Notes: a model not told the origin generated them from the letters alone. A stretch of 64,000 nt of DNA from Paractinoplanes tereljensis (GCF_016862435.1 NZ_BOMY01000024.1:62001-126000), one strand, 5' to 3'. Positions 32,990 to 41,601 are shown, counted from the first letter of the stretch. Translations and numbers: made by a program.

Positions 32990-34414
32990 TCAGACGTTGT
33001 AGTACATCTCGAACTCGTGGGGGGTGGGGCGCAGGCGGACCGGGTCGATCTCGTTTACGCGCTTCCACTCGATCCAGGTTTCGATCAGGTCGGGGGTGAA
33101 GACACCGCCGGCCGTCAGGAACTCGTGGTCGGACTCCAGGGAGTTGAGCACTGCGTCCAGGGAACCCGGGACCTGCTTGACGCTGCCCCACTCCTCCGGG
33201 GGCAGGTCGTACAGGTCCTTGTCGATCGGGGCCGGGGGCTCGATCTTGTTCTTGATGCCGTCCAGGCCGGCCATCAGCTGGGCGGCGAACGACAGGTACG
33301 GGTTGGACGACGGGTCCGGTACGCGGAACTCGACGCGCTTGGCCTTCGGGTTGCTTCCCGTTACCGGGATGCGGGTGCAGGCCGAGCGGTTGCGCTGGCT
33401 GTAGACCAGGTTGACCGGGGCCTCGTAGCCGGGCACCAGGCGCCGGTACGAGTTGACGGTCGGGTTGGTGAACGCCAGGAGCGAAGGCGCGTGGTGCAGC
33501 AGGCCACCGATGTACCAGCGGGCCGTGTCGGACAGGCCGGCGTAGCCGGTCTCGTCGTAGAACAGCGGCTCGCCGTTCATCCACAGGCTCTGGTGGGTGT
33601 GCATGCCCGAGCCGTTGTCGCCGAAGAGCGGCTTCGGCATGAACGTCGCGGTCTTGCCGTGCTCCCAGGCAGTGTTCTTGATGATGTACTTGAACATCTG
33701 CATCTGGTCGCCGGCGTGCAGCAGGGTCGAGAACTTGTAGTTGATCTCGGCCTGACCGGCGGTGCCGACCTCGTGGTGCGAGCGCTCGACGGTGAAGCCG
33801 GCGTCCAGCAGCCGGCGGACCATGAAGTCGCGCAGGTCGCTGTAGTGGTCGAGCGGGGCCACCGGGAAGTAGCCGCCCTTGTACGCGGTCTTGTAACCGC
33901 GGTTGCCGCCCTCTTCCTCCTTGCCGGAGTTCCAGGCGCCCTCGATCGAGTCGATGTGGTAGAACGCCTCGTTCGCAGCGGTGGAGTGGCGGATCGAGTC
34001 GAAGATGTAGAACTCCGCCTCGGCACCGAAGTACGCGGTGTCGGCGATGCCGGAGGAGGCCAGGTAGGTCTCCGCCTTCTTCGCCACGTTGCGCGGGTCA
34101 CGCGAGTAGGCCTCACGCGTGAACGGGTCGTGGATGAAGAAGTTCAGCGCCAGCGTCTTCTGCCCGCGGAACGGGTCGATGAAGGCGGTGTTGACGTCCG
34201 GCAGGAGCATCATGTCTGACTCGTGGATGGCCTGGAACCCGCGGATCGAGGATCCGTCGAAGGCGAGACCGTCGGTGACGACACTGTCGTCGAACGACTC
34301 GACCGGCATGTTGAAGTGCTGCATGACGCCGGGCAGGTCACAGAACCGTACGTCGACGAATTTGACGTCCTCGTCCTTGAGGTATCGCAGGAGTTCCTCG
34401 GGATTGGCGAACAA
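32990..34414 (-). CDS. glnA: Glutamine synthetase type I, adenylylation-regulated
   Basis: 474 residues from TTG 34414. Makes glutamine from glutamate, ammonia and ATP as a cytosolic dodecamer. Catalytic elements are present: FDGSSIRGF, EAEFYIF, HHEVGTAGQAEINYKF, GNGSGMHTHQSLW, and the NPYLSFAAQL helix. The adenylylation site DKDLYDLPPEE is intact, so GlnE can modify it. An ATG at 34432 opens the frame, but the AGGAGG at 34420-34425 would then be inside the gene; TTG 34414 (5 nt spacing) gives the family-typical MFANPEELL start. A near-perfect GlnR box lies 86-123 bp upstream. Confidence 0.97.
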   Translation of the reverse strand: MFANPEELLRYLKDEDVKFVDVRFCDLPGVMQHFNMPVESFDDSVVTDGLAFDGSSIRGFQAIHESDMMLLPDVNTAFIDPFRGQKTLALNFFIHDPFTREAYSRDPRNVAKKAETYLASSGIADTAYFGAEAEFYIFDSIRHSTAANEAFYHIDSIEGAWNSGKEEEGGNRGYKTAYKGGYFPVAPLDHYSDLRDFMVRRLLDAGFTVERSHHEVGTAGQAEINYKFSTLLHAGDQMQMFKYIIKNTAWEHGKTATFMPKPLFGDNGSGMHTHQSLWMNGEPLFYDETGYAGLSDTARWYIGGLLHHAPSLLAFTNPTVNSYRRLVPGYEAPVNLVYSQRNRSACTRIPVTGSNPKAKRVEFRVPDPSSNPYLSFAAQLMAGLDGIKNKIEPPAPIDKDLYDLPPEEWGSVKQVPGSLDAVLNSLESDHEFLTAGGVFTPDLIETWIEWKRVNEIDPVRLRPTPHEFEMYYNV

Positions 34415-34499
34415 CACGTCCTCCTGGCACATGATTTCGATACCGGGGCGGCGTGGATCCGCCGCGTGGCTAGGCTGGTCGCGACGCTATGGGTACGGA

Positions 34500-34537
34500 G
34501 TTGCCCAGCCGTATCCTCATTGTTTCCTTCGTGTTAC
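34500..34537 (-). promoter_or_regulatory. GlnR box upstream of glnA
   Basis: On the minus strand the elements GTAAC, GAAAC, GATAC and GCAAC occur with exactly 6 nt between each (11-bp period). This matches the actinomycete GlnR consensus gTnAC-n6-GaAAC repeated twice; the first two elements are perfect and the second pair has one change each. GlnR is the nitrogen regulator that activates glnA under limitation. Confidence 0.9.
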
Positions 34538-34632
34538 GGCGCCTGTGAGTAAGCCCCGACACACGCGAGGCTATCGCGGTGGCGAGTGCCCGCGCGCCCG
34601 GTCGCCGAAACCGCCCCGGTTACGCTGACGCC

Positions 34633-35034
34633 ATGGCAACGACCAGCGACCAGCCGCCGGCCCCCGATCTGGCCCGGGCCGAGGTGGCCTCGTTCGGGCG
34701 ACGGTTCATCGGGCTGCTGATCGACTGGGCGGCCTGCTCGCTTGTCGCCAGCTTCCTGGTCGACGACCTGCGCACCAACCCCTGGCCGCAGCTCGGGGTC
34801 TTCGTGCTGGCCCACGCGTTCTTCGTCGGACTCTTCGGACAGACGCTGGGCATGGCGGTGGCCCGGATCCGGTGCGTCTCCATCGCGGACGGTGGCGCGA
34901 TCGGCATCCCCCGCGCGCTGCTGCGTGGCGTGCTGCTGGCGCTGGTGATCCCCGCGGTGATCTCCGATGGGGACGGTCGTGGAGTGCACGACCGGGCCGC
35001 CGGGTCGGTCATGGCGGCCGTACCGCGCGGTTAG
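34633..35034 (+). CDS. RDD family membrane protein
   Basis: 133 residues from the ATG at 34633 (MATTSDQ), the start used by orthologues next to glnA; the frame opens 18 codons earlier. RDD signature: FGRRFIGLLIDWAACSLVASFL with Arg and Asp in the first helix, then two more helices with LGMAVARIRCVS, and a late HDRAAGSVM. The function is unknown; RDD proteins are often linked to ion or lipid transport. It is divergent from glnA, shares the GlnR-box region, and converges on the DUF4191 gene. The mycobacterial counterpart sits at the same place. Confidence 0.9.
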   Translation: MATTSDQPPAPDLARAEVASFGRRFIGLLIDWAACSLVASFLVDDLRTNPWPQLGVFVLAHAFFVGLFGQTLGMAVARIRCVSIADGGAIGIPRALLRGVLLALVIPAVISDGDGRGVHDRAAGSVMAAVPRG

Positions 35035-35041
35035 TCCTTTT

Positions 35042-35734
35042 TCAGCGTTGACGCTGCTGGCGGAACGCGCCCTTGGACGGCCGCATGTTCTTCGGGATCG
35101 CGCCTTTTGGCATCTGCGGGCGGGCCATCAGGGCGCCGAGCCGCTTGTCGAGGGCGTTGACGTCCTTGCCGGTCATGTTGCGCGGCAGGCGCATCAGGGT
35201 GGAACGCAGCTTGCGGATCGACAGCTCTTTTTCGTCGGTGCCGATCACGAAGTCGTAGAGCGGGGCGTTGCCGATGACCTTCGACAGGCGCTTCTTCTCC
35301 TGGCCGAGCAGGCCGCGCACCCGCTGCGGGTTGCCCTCGCCGAGCAGGATGACGCCGGGACGGCCGATCACCACGTGCACCATGTCGAACTGGGTGGTCG
35401 AGCTGGCGGCCGGGCGAACCCGCCAGTCACCGCGCATGTTCTCGATCAGGCTGGCGGCGGCGCCGGGCTGGCCCTCGGCCGCGTTCATCATCGCGGTGTT
35501 GGAGCGCAGGTTGAGCACGATCACGGCGGCCAGCAGCGTGAGCATGACCCCGATCGGGATCCAGATGTAGCCACCGGTCAGGAGAACGACGAGCACGGTG
35601 AGCGCGGCCGGGATCAGAACCGCCGCGACCAGCAGCGGGATGAACCACTTGTCCTGCTTCGCCGTGAACGAGAACACCTGGCCGATCTGCTTCAGGCGCT
35701 CGCCGAACGACACCTTCTCCTGGGGTTTTGCCAT
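35042..35734 (-). CDS. DUF4191 membrane protein (Rv2219 type)
   Basis: 230 residues with two transmembrane helices near residues 32-80 (WFIPLLVAAVLIPAALTVLV and YIWIPIGVMLTLLAAVIVL) and a long soluble C-terminal domain. The C-terminal tail is basic (KGAIPKNMRPSKGAFRQQRQR region). DUF4191 is restricted to actinobacteria and conserved between lipA and glnA; its function is unknown. Its conserved place suggests an envelope-linked housekeeping role (inference). Confidence 0.88.
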   Translation of the reverse strand: MAKPQEKVSFGERLKQIGQVFSFTAKQDKWFIPLLVAAVLIPAALTVLVVLLTGGYIWIPIGVMLTLLAAVIVLNLRSNTAMMNAAEGQPGAAASLIENMRGDWRVRPAASSTTQFDMVHVVIGRPGVILLGEGNPQRVRGLLGQEKKRLSKVIGNAPLYDFVIGTDEKELSIRKLRSTLMRLPRNMTGKDVNALDKRLGALMARPQMPKGAIPKNMRPSKGAFRQQRQR

Positions 35735-35886
35735 AACCCGGAAGTGTAGTGGTGCGGCGGTGCCTTACGCGGGGCGGGCGGGTCTTGTAAGGCGGGTTGG
35801 GGGTCAAGATGAGGAGTGTTCCCCATGTGGCGGGGGTGCCTTCGGGCGAAGAGTCATCGTCAATGGCTCTTCGAAAGGTGCCCAAG

Positions 35887-36051
35887 ATGTTTCCGATGTC
35901 CGACCCGTCCATCCAGCTCGATATCCACCGCCAGCGGGTGGCCGAGATGATTCGTGAGGCCGGTGAGCACTCGCTGGCCCGCACCACCGCGTCCGGCGGA
36001 CGGCATAGCCGGCATCGCCGGTTCCGCTGGAGAGGTATCCGCACCCCATGA
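35887..36051 (+). CDS. Small basic protein translationally coupled to the LuxR-type ATPase
   Basis: 54 residues from ATG 35887 (AAAGGTG 7 nt upstream); ATG 35896 (MSDPSIQLDIH) is an alternative. An amphipathic N-terminal helix (IQLDIHRQRVAEMIREAGEHSLAR) is followed by a very basic tail (GGRHSRHRRFRWRGIRTP). Its stop overlaps the ATG at 36048 of the LuxR-type gene as ATGA. Short proteins of this appearance are common in actinomycetes just before such regulators, but I know of no assigned function. Confidence 0.65.
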   Translation: MFPMSDPSIQLDIHRQRVAEMIREAGEHSLARTTASGGRHSRHRRFRWRGIRTP

Positions 36052-38936
36052 ACGGGGGCCGATTTCTGTCGTACCCCCGTGACATGCTCGACCCCATGAC
36101 AGCGCACGTGCACAGCGAGGTTCTGGTGGGCCGCGAGGCCGACCTCACCCTGCTGCGCGATGCGCTGAAACGGGCACGCAGCGCCGAGCCGTCCACCCTC
36201 CTGGTGGGCGGCGAGGCCGGGGTCGGCAAGACCCGCCTGGTCGAGGAGTTCTGCCGCACCCTGGCCGGCGAGCAGGTCCGGGTGCTCACCGGGCAATGCC
36301 TCGAGCTCGGCGAGGAAGGCCTGCCGTTCGCGCCGTTCGCGGCCGCGGTCCGGGCTCTGGTCCGCGCCGAGGGCCCGGCCGTCCTGGATGGCCGGGAGCG
36401 GGAGTTCGCCCGGCTGCTGCCCGAGCTGGGTCCGCCCGGCGACGCCCGGCGCGGGCTGCTCTTCGAGTCGGTCGGCGCGCTGTTCGAGCGAGTCGGCGCC
36501 GACCAGCCGATCGTTCTGGTCCTCGAAGACCTGCACTGGGCCGACCGGGCCACCCGCGACCTGATCGGCTACCTGACCCGTTCCGCCCGGGTGCCGCAGC
36601 TGCTGCTGATCGGCACCTACCGCACGGATGAATTGCAACGGGGGCATCCGCTGCGGCCGTTCCTGGCCGAGCTCGATCGGGTTCGTGGCGTCCAACGGCA
36701 CGAGCTCGACCGGCTCGACCGGGAGGGCACCGCCGAACTGCTCACCCAGCTTCTCGGCGTCGAGCCGGGCGCCAGCACGGTCGACGCGGTCAACGAGCGC
36801 GCCCAGGGCAACCCGTTCTTCATCGAGCAGTTCGCGGCGGCCGCCGACCCGGCCTGCGGCGACATCCCGACCAGCCTGCGCGACCTGCTGCTGTCCCGGG
36901 TCGACCTGCTGCCCGAGCCCGCCCAGCGGGTGCTGCGGGTGGCGGCGGTGGGCGGCACCCGGTTCGGGCACGAACTCCTCGCCCGGGTGGCCGGCATCGA
37001 CGAGGGTGCGCTCGAGTCGGCGCTGCGCACGATCGTCGCGGCCCAGCTGATCGTGTTCGACCCCGACGGGGGCTACGAGTTCCGGCACGCCCTGGTCCGC
37101 GAGGCCGTGCACGACGACCTGCTGCCCGGTGAGCACGCCCGGCTGCACGGCCGCTACGCCGAGGCGATCGAGGCCGAACCGCAGCTGGTGCCGGCCGGCC
37201 GCGCCCCCGCCGAGCTGGCCCACCACTGGCTCGCCGCCCGCGATCATCCAAAGGCACTGACGGCGGCCAAGCTCGCTGCCGACGCCGCCGGCCGCTCCTT
37301 CGCGTACGGGGAACAGGCTCGCCTTCTTGAGCGGGTCCTCGAGTTGTGGGAAGACGTGCCGCAGGCCGGAGACCTGCTCGGGATCGAGCACCTCGACCTC
37401 CTCGAGGAAGCGGCGCTGGTCGCGATCGACTCGGGTGACCACCATCGGGCGCTGTCGCTGACCCGGGCGGCGCTCGGCGACCTCGACGCCGAGGGCTCGC
37501 CCCTGCGCGCGGCCCGGCTGTTGTTGCGCCGGGTCAAACTGCTGCGCAACGCCGGCAAGAGCGACGGCGCGCCCGAGTGCGCCGAGGCCTACCGGCTGCT
37601 CGGGGTCGCGCCGCCCGGGGCCGAGCGGGTGCGGTTGCTGGCCGACCTGGTGTACGTCTACGCGAGCATCGACCCGGAGCAGGCCGGCCGGGTGGCGCTG
37701 GAGGCGCAGGCGGCCGCGGTTTCGGAGACCCCGGTCGACCTTTCGGCGATCGTGGCGGTCGAGGTGGCGCACGGCGCCGTGTGTTCCGGGCGGCTGTCGC
37801 CGGCCGACGCGATGCCGACCCTTCAGGCGGCCGCCGACCGCGCCCGTGCCGCCGGTGACGTCTCCGGTCTTACCTACGCGCTGGTCACCATCTCCGACGC
37901 GCTGTACGCGCTGGGCCACTACGAGGAGTCCGCCGCCGCGGCCGCCGAGGGGGTGCCGCACGCCGACCGGGTCGGGGTCAGCCGCACCACCGGCGTGTTC
38001 CTGCGGGCCAACCACGCCGAGGCGCTGATCGCGCTGGGCCGCTGGGACGAGGCCGACGCACGCCTGGCCGAGGCCGCCCGGCACGATCCGCCGGGCCGGC
38101 TCGCCCTGCCGTGGGTGCGGCAGCGGGCCTGGCTGCGGCTGGCCCGGGGGCAGGACGGCGCCGAGCCGCTGGTGCGGCAGGCCGCGATGTGGCTGGGCAA
38201 GGCCTACCTGCAGGCGGAGAACCGGCTCTACCTGCTCGAACTGCACATTCTGCGCGCGCTGGCTGCACGCGACCTGGACGCGGCGGTGACGGTGGCCCGC
38301 ACGGCGGTGGCCGAGCCGTGCGTGTTCGAGCAGCCTCGATATTCGTGGCCGCTGCTGGCGTCAGCGGCCCGGGCCGCCGCATCAGCCGGCGACTCGGAGC
38401 TGGTTTCGTCGATTTTGACGGTGGCCGCGCGGGTGCCTGCCCGGCATCCGGCCGAGCTGGCCTACGCGACCTATGTGCGGGCGGTGCTGGAGGGCGGGGT
38501 CTCGCGGTGGCGGGCCGCGGTCGAGGCGTGGCGGGCCGATGGTCATCGGTATGAGCTGGCGCTCGCGCTGCTTGGCCTCGCAGAGGCCCAGGCCGCTGAT
38601 CGGGGGGCCGCGGCCGAGACGCTCGGCGAGGTCAGCAGTCTTGCCGAGGCGCTCGGTGCCGGGCCGCTGCTGGAGGCGGCCGACACGCTGGGGCGGCGGC
38701 TGGGGGTGCGGGCGGCGGTTTCGACGGTGGCCGGCGCGGCGGTGCTGACGGCGCGGGAGCGCGAGGTGCTGCGGCTGGTGGCGGAGGGCCAGAGCAACAG
38801 CCGGATCGCCACCAGCCTGTACATCTCCCCGAAGACCGCCAGCGTCCACGTCTCCCGCATCATCGCCAAGCTCGAGGTCGCCAACCGGACGGAAGCGGCC
38901 GCAGTAGCCCATCGTCTCGGCTTGCTGTCGGACTGA
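36048..38936 (+). CDS. LuxR-family regulator with AAA/NB-ARC-like ATPase (LAL/MalT-like)
   Basis: Up to 962 residues. An N-terminal ATPase has Walker A VGGEAGVGKT (residues 54-62 from this start), Walker B VLVLEDLHWAD and an EGNPFF-like sensor (QGNPFFIEQF). A long TPR-like helical middle follows, and then a C-terminal LuxR helix-turn-helix (LTAREREVLRLVAEGQSNSR, then SPKTASVHVSRIIAKL). It is a large ATP-dependent transcriptional activator of unknown target. The ATG at 36048 overlaps the preceding stop (ATGA); ATG 36096 just before the conserved VLVGREADL is the alternative start. No clear SD precedes either. Confidence 0.9.
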   Translation: MNGGRFLSYPRDMLDPMTAHVHSEVLVGREADLTLLRDALKRARSAEPSTLLVGGEAGVGKTRLVEEFCRTLAGEQVRVLTGQCLELGEEGLPFAPFAAAVRALVRAEGPAVLDGREREFARLLPELGPPGDARRGLLFESVGALFERVGADQPIVLVLEDLHWADRATRDLIGYLTRSARVPQLLLIGTYRTDELQRGHPLRPFLAELDRVRGVQRHELDRLDREGTAELLTQLLGVEPGASTVDAVNERAQGNPFFIEQFAAAADPACGDIPTSLRDLLLSRVDLLPEPAQRVLRVAAVGGTRFGHELLARVAGIDEGALESALRTIVAAQLIVFDPDGGYEFRHALVREAVHDDLLPGEHARLHGRYAEAIEAEPQLVPAGRAPAELAHHWLAARDHPKALTAAKLAADAAGRSFAYGEQARLLERVLELWEDVPQAGDLLGIEHLDLLEEAALVAIDSGDHHRALSLTRAALGDLDAEGSPLRAARLLLRRVKLLRNAGKSDGAPECAEAYRLLGVAPPGAERVRLLADLVYVYASIDPEQAGRVALEAQAAAVSETPVDLSAIVAVEVAHGAVCSGRLSPADAMPTLQAAADRARAAGDVSGLTYALVTISDALYALGHYEESAAAAAEGVPHADRVGVSRTTGVFLRANHAEALIALGRWDEADARLAEAARHDPPGRLALPWVRQRAWLRLARGQDGAEPLVRQAAMWLGKAYLQAENRLYLLELHILRALAARDLDAAVTVARTAVAEPCVFEQPRYSWPLLASAARAAASAGDSELVSSILTVAARVPARHPAELAYATYVRAVLEGGVSRWRAAVEAWRADGHRYELALALLGLAEAQAADRGAAAETLGEVSSLAEALGAGPLLEAADTLGRRLGVRAAVSTVAGAAVLTAREREVLRLVAEGQSNSRIATSLYISPKTASVHVSRIIAKLEVANRTEAAAVAHRLGLLSD

Positions 38937-38939
38937 GCG

Positions 38940-39200
38940 AGGGTTTGGTCGCCTGGCCGGGGTTGGTCGCCCGGCCTGGCCGGGTTGGTCGCTGGGCCCG
39001 GGTTGGTCGCTGGGCCGCGCTGAGGCTGGTCGCCTGGCCGGTTTGGCCGTTGGGCCCGGGTTGGTCGCCGGGCCGCGCTGAAGTTGGTCGCTGGGCTGGG
39101 TTGGTCGCCGGGCCTGGCCGGGGTCGGTCGCCTGGCCGGGTTGGGGAGGCGGGTCGGGTTGGGGAGGCGGGTCGGGTTGGGGAGGCGGGTCGGCCTTGCG
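38940..39200. repeat. Degenerate GGTTGGTCGC-type tandem repeats, ending in three 18-bp copies
   Basis: The 268-bp gap between convergent genes consists of about ten degenerate copies of a ~16-25 bp unit containing GGTTGGTCGCYGGGCC. It ends with three near-exact copies of GGGTTGGGGAGGCGGGTC around 39138-39192. No gene or clear terminator is seen; open frames here are by-products of the repeat. Confidence 0.8.
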
Positions 39201-39204
39201 TTGG

Positions 39205-40239
39205 TCAGGCGGGCTGGCGGTTCAGGCGGACCAGCCAGGTGATGGCGGCGGCGCCGGTGGCGATCATCAGTAGGCCCATGATGATCGCGATGATGCTGGT
39301 GGTGCCCATGCCCTTGTCGGAGATGTTGGAGTCGGCGGTGGCCAGGGCGGCGGGGTTGGTGGAGAACGCCGGGCTGGGGGACTCGTAGGGGCTGGGCGAG
39401 GTCGACGCCGAGGGGGAGGCCGACGTCGCTGCCGTGGCGGACGGGGTAGCGGTCGGCGTGGTGGGCTGGGTCGGCAGCGGAGCCGCGGTGATGGGGGACG
39501 ACGTCGGGGCCGCGGTCGCGCAGTCGGTGGTGGGGGCGCGCCAGGTCGCTATGCGGGTCGTGTAGCTGCTGTCGCGGATGGTTAGGGTGCCGCCCTTGGC
39601 CGTCGTCAGGGTGGTGGTCGCGCCGGGGGAGAGGCGGATCCGGCGGGAGTCGGTCACGAAGACGGCTGGGATGGTGCCGGTGTTGGACAGCCGGGCCGTG
39701 AAGGTGCCGTCGCAGGCGTTGGTGATGGTTACCGCGGGGCGGGCGGCGCAGGTGGTGGAGCCGCCGGCGTACCAGGCCAGGGGGCCGGTCGAGCGGGCCG
39801 ACGCGCCCAGCTTGGTGCTGCCGTAGAGGGACTTCGTGCTGGTCGCCTCGGTCTGGACCGTGCTGCCGAAGAATGCCTCGACCTGGGTGTAGCAGGCGGG
39901 GACGGCGACCTTGAGGGTCACGCTGCGGTTCGTCGCGGTGATCGTGGCCTGGGCGCTGTCGTAGATGAACTGGCCGGACGCCGAGTTGAGGGCGCCGGTC
40001 GTGTAGGAGGCCAGGGTGAAAGTCTGGGACTGGCCGGAGCAGAGCGGGCGGATAGCGGTGATCGTCGTGGTGCCGGCCGCGCCGTTGAAGCTGTGCCGGT
40101 AAGTAGCAGCGGCAGGGGAGACGCAGGCAGTGGCGGGCGCGGCCAGGGCCGCAGCGGGCGCGGCCAGGGCCGCTGCGGGAGCGGCAAGGCCCAGCGTGGT
40201 GGCGACCAGGCCGGACAGGATCAGCAAAAACCGACGCAC
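39205..40239 (-). CDS. Secreted, C-terminally membrane-anchored surface protein
   Basis: 344 residues from GTG 40239, chosen because a signal peptide starts there (VRRFLLILSGLVATTLGLAA) after a G-rich ribosome binding site; an ATG 32 codons upstream lacks support. The signal region is followed by three AALAAPA repeats. The extracellular part (~200 residues) is beta-rich and holds six or more cysteines, probably paired. A Ser/Thr/Pro/Ala-rich stalk (about residues 245-300) leads to a final transmembrane helix (SIIAIIMGLLMIATGAAAI) and a short basic tail, LVRLNRQPA. There is no LPxTG motif. It may be a wall-spanning surface protein of unknown ligand. Confidence 0.78.
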   Translation of the reverse strand: MRRFLLILSGLVATTLGLAAPAAALAAPAAALAAPATACVSPAAATYRHSFNGAAGTTTITAIRPLCSGQSQTFTLASYTTGALNSASGQFIYDSAQATITATNRSVTLKVAVPACYTQVEAFFGSTVQTEATSTKSLYGSTKLGASARSTGPLAWYAGGSTTCAARPAVTITNACDGTFTARLSNTGTIPAVFVTDSRRIRLSPGATTTLTTAKGGTLTIRDSSYTTRIATWRAPTTDCATAAPTSSPITAAPLPTQPTTPTATPSATAATSASPSASTSPSPYESPSPAFSTNPAALATADSNISDKGMGTTSIIAIIMGLLMIATGAAAITWLVRLNRQPA

Positions 40240-40389
40240 GGGCGCGCCCCCAAGAATGGTGCCTGGGGGCGGTCTCACCACTGACTCACCGGGCCGTGTG
40301 ACGGTGACCGATTGTTGCTCGGCCCGGGTCTGCATCTCCCCGCCGGGGCGATTTGCCCTGACTGATCAAGGTTAAGGCGGACAAATAGG

Positions 40390-40534
40390 CATCGCCAATG
40401 GGCGGAACGGTCAGGTTACGGTGGGCCTGGCCACGGCCATCAGGCCTGGCCATGGCGATGCCCCGGCCACCGGGCCTGGCCACGGCTGCCAGGCCTGGCC
40501 ACGGCCGATTCCCCGGTCACCGGGCCGAGACGCG
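40390..40534. repeat. Degenerate GGCCTGGCCACGGC tandem repeats
   Basis: Within the 351-bp gap between the surface-protein gene and lipA, about five degenerate copies of a ~30-bp unit (CAGGCCTGGCCATGGC / CCGGGCCTGGCCACGGC) precede the lipA terminator. The remaining part (40240-40389) should hold the promoter of the surface-protein gene; no clear promoter boxes are visible. Confidence 0.7.
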
Positions 40535-40568
40535 GCGATGCCCCGGCCAACTGGGGCCGGGGCATCGC
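40535..40568 (-). terminator. Strong hairpin terminator of lipA
   Basis: GCGATGCCCCGGCC (40535-40548) and GGCCGGGGCATCGC (40555-40568) form a perfect 14-bp stem with a 6-nt loop, 23 bp after the lipA stop. Confidence 0.85.
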
Positions 40569-40590
40569 GAAAGTGGAAGGAGCGAGAGGG

Positions 40591-41514
40591 TCAGCCTCGG
40601 GCGTCCAGCGCCTGGCGGTAAAGGCGGCCTGCGCGGTAGGAGGAGCGGACCAGGGGGCCGCTCATTACGCCGGCGAAGCCGATCTGCTCGGCCTCCTCGC
40701 GGAGCTCGACGAACTCCTCCGGCTTTACCCAGCGCTCTACCGGGTGGTGCCGCGGGGTCGGGCGCAGGTACTGCGTGATGGTGATCAGTTCGCAGCCGGC
40801 GCCGTGCAGGTCGCGCAAGGCCTGGGAGATCTCGGCGCGCTCCTCGCCCATGCCCAGGATCAGGTTGCTCTTGGTGACCAAGCCGGCCGCGCGGGCCTGG
40901 GTGATCACGTCCAGCGAGCGTTCGTAGCGGAAGCCGGGGCGGATGCGCTTGAAGATGCGCGGGACCGTCTCGACGTTGTGCGCCAGCACCTCGGGTGCGG
41001 CGCCGAAGACCTCGGCCAGCTGGGTCGGGTCGGCGTTGAAGTCGGGGATCAGCAGCTCGACGCCGCAACCGGGCTGGAGCTTGTGGATCTGGCGGACCGT
41101 CTCGGCGTAGAGCCAGGCGCCGCCATCCGGCAGGTCGTCGCGGGCCACGCCGGTGACCGTCGCGTAGCGCAGGCCCATCGTGGCGACCGACTCGCCGACC
41201 CGGCGGGGCTCGTCGGCGTCGAACTCGGCCGGCTTACCGGTGTCGATCTGGCAGAAGTCGCAGCGCCGGGTGCACTGGTCGCCGCCGATCAGGAAGGTGG
41301 CCTCGCGGTCTTCCCAGCACTCGTAGATGTTGGGGCAGCCAGCCTCCTGGCAGACCGTGTGCAGGCCTTCCTTCTGGACCAGGCCCCGCATCTGGGTATA
41401 TTCCGGGCCCATCTTGGCTTTGACCTTGATCCACGGAGGTTTCCGCTCGATGGGAGTTTCGGCGTTGCGCGCTTCGATGCGCAGCATGCGGCGGCCCTCG
41501 GGAGCAATAGTCAC
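40591..41514 (-). CDS. lipA: Lipoyl synthase
   Basis: 307 residues from GTG. Radical-SAM enzyme inserting two sulfurs into protein-bound octanoyl groups to make lipoyl cofactor. Auxiliary cluster cysteines C55, C60 and C66 (CQEAGCPNIYEC), radical-SAM cysteines C81, C85 and C88 (CTRRCDFC), and the C-terminal RSSYR that ligates the auxiliary cluster are all present. Its partners are nearby: lipB, the lipoylated sucB, lpdA and gcvT. In mycobacteria lipB and lipA are adjacent; here aspS and four other genes separate them. Confidence 0.97.
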   Translation of the reverse strand: MTIAPEGRRMLRIEARNAETPIERKPPWIKVKAKMGPEYTQMRGLVQKEGLHTVCQEAGCPNIYECWEDREATFLIGGDQCTRRCDFCQIDTGKPAEFDADEPRRVGESVATMGLRYATVTGVARDDLPDGGAWLYAETVRQIHKLQPGCGVELLIPDFNADPTQLAEVFGAAPEVLAHNVETVPRIFKRIRPGFRYERSLDVITQARAAGLVTKSNLILGMGEERAEISQALRDLHGAGCELITITQYLRPTPRHHPVERWVKPEEFVELREEAEQIGFAGVMSGPLVRSSYRAGRLYRQALDARG

Positions 41515-41582
41515 AGCCCCGAGATTACGCCTGAATAGGCCTCCGCCTAGACAGGGGCGACGAGGCTCACGTGGCAGTTGGT

Positions 41583-41596
41583 GTGACCGCGGTCAC
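41583..41596. promoter_or_regulatory. Perfect 14-bp palindrome in the lipA-aspS divergent region
   Basis: GTGACCGCGGTCAC is a perfect palindrome, 69 bp upstream of the lipA start and about 36 bp before the 5' end of the T-box leader. It suits an operator of a dimeric repressor; the protein is unknown. Confidence 0.45.
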
Positions 41597-41601
41597 GAGT
41601 C

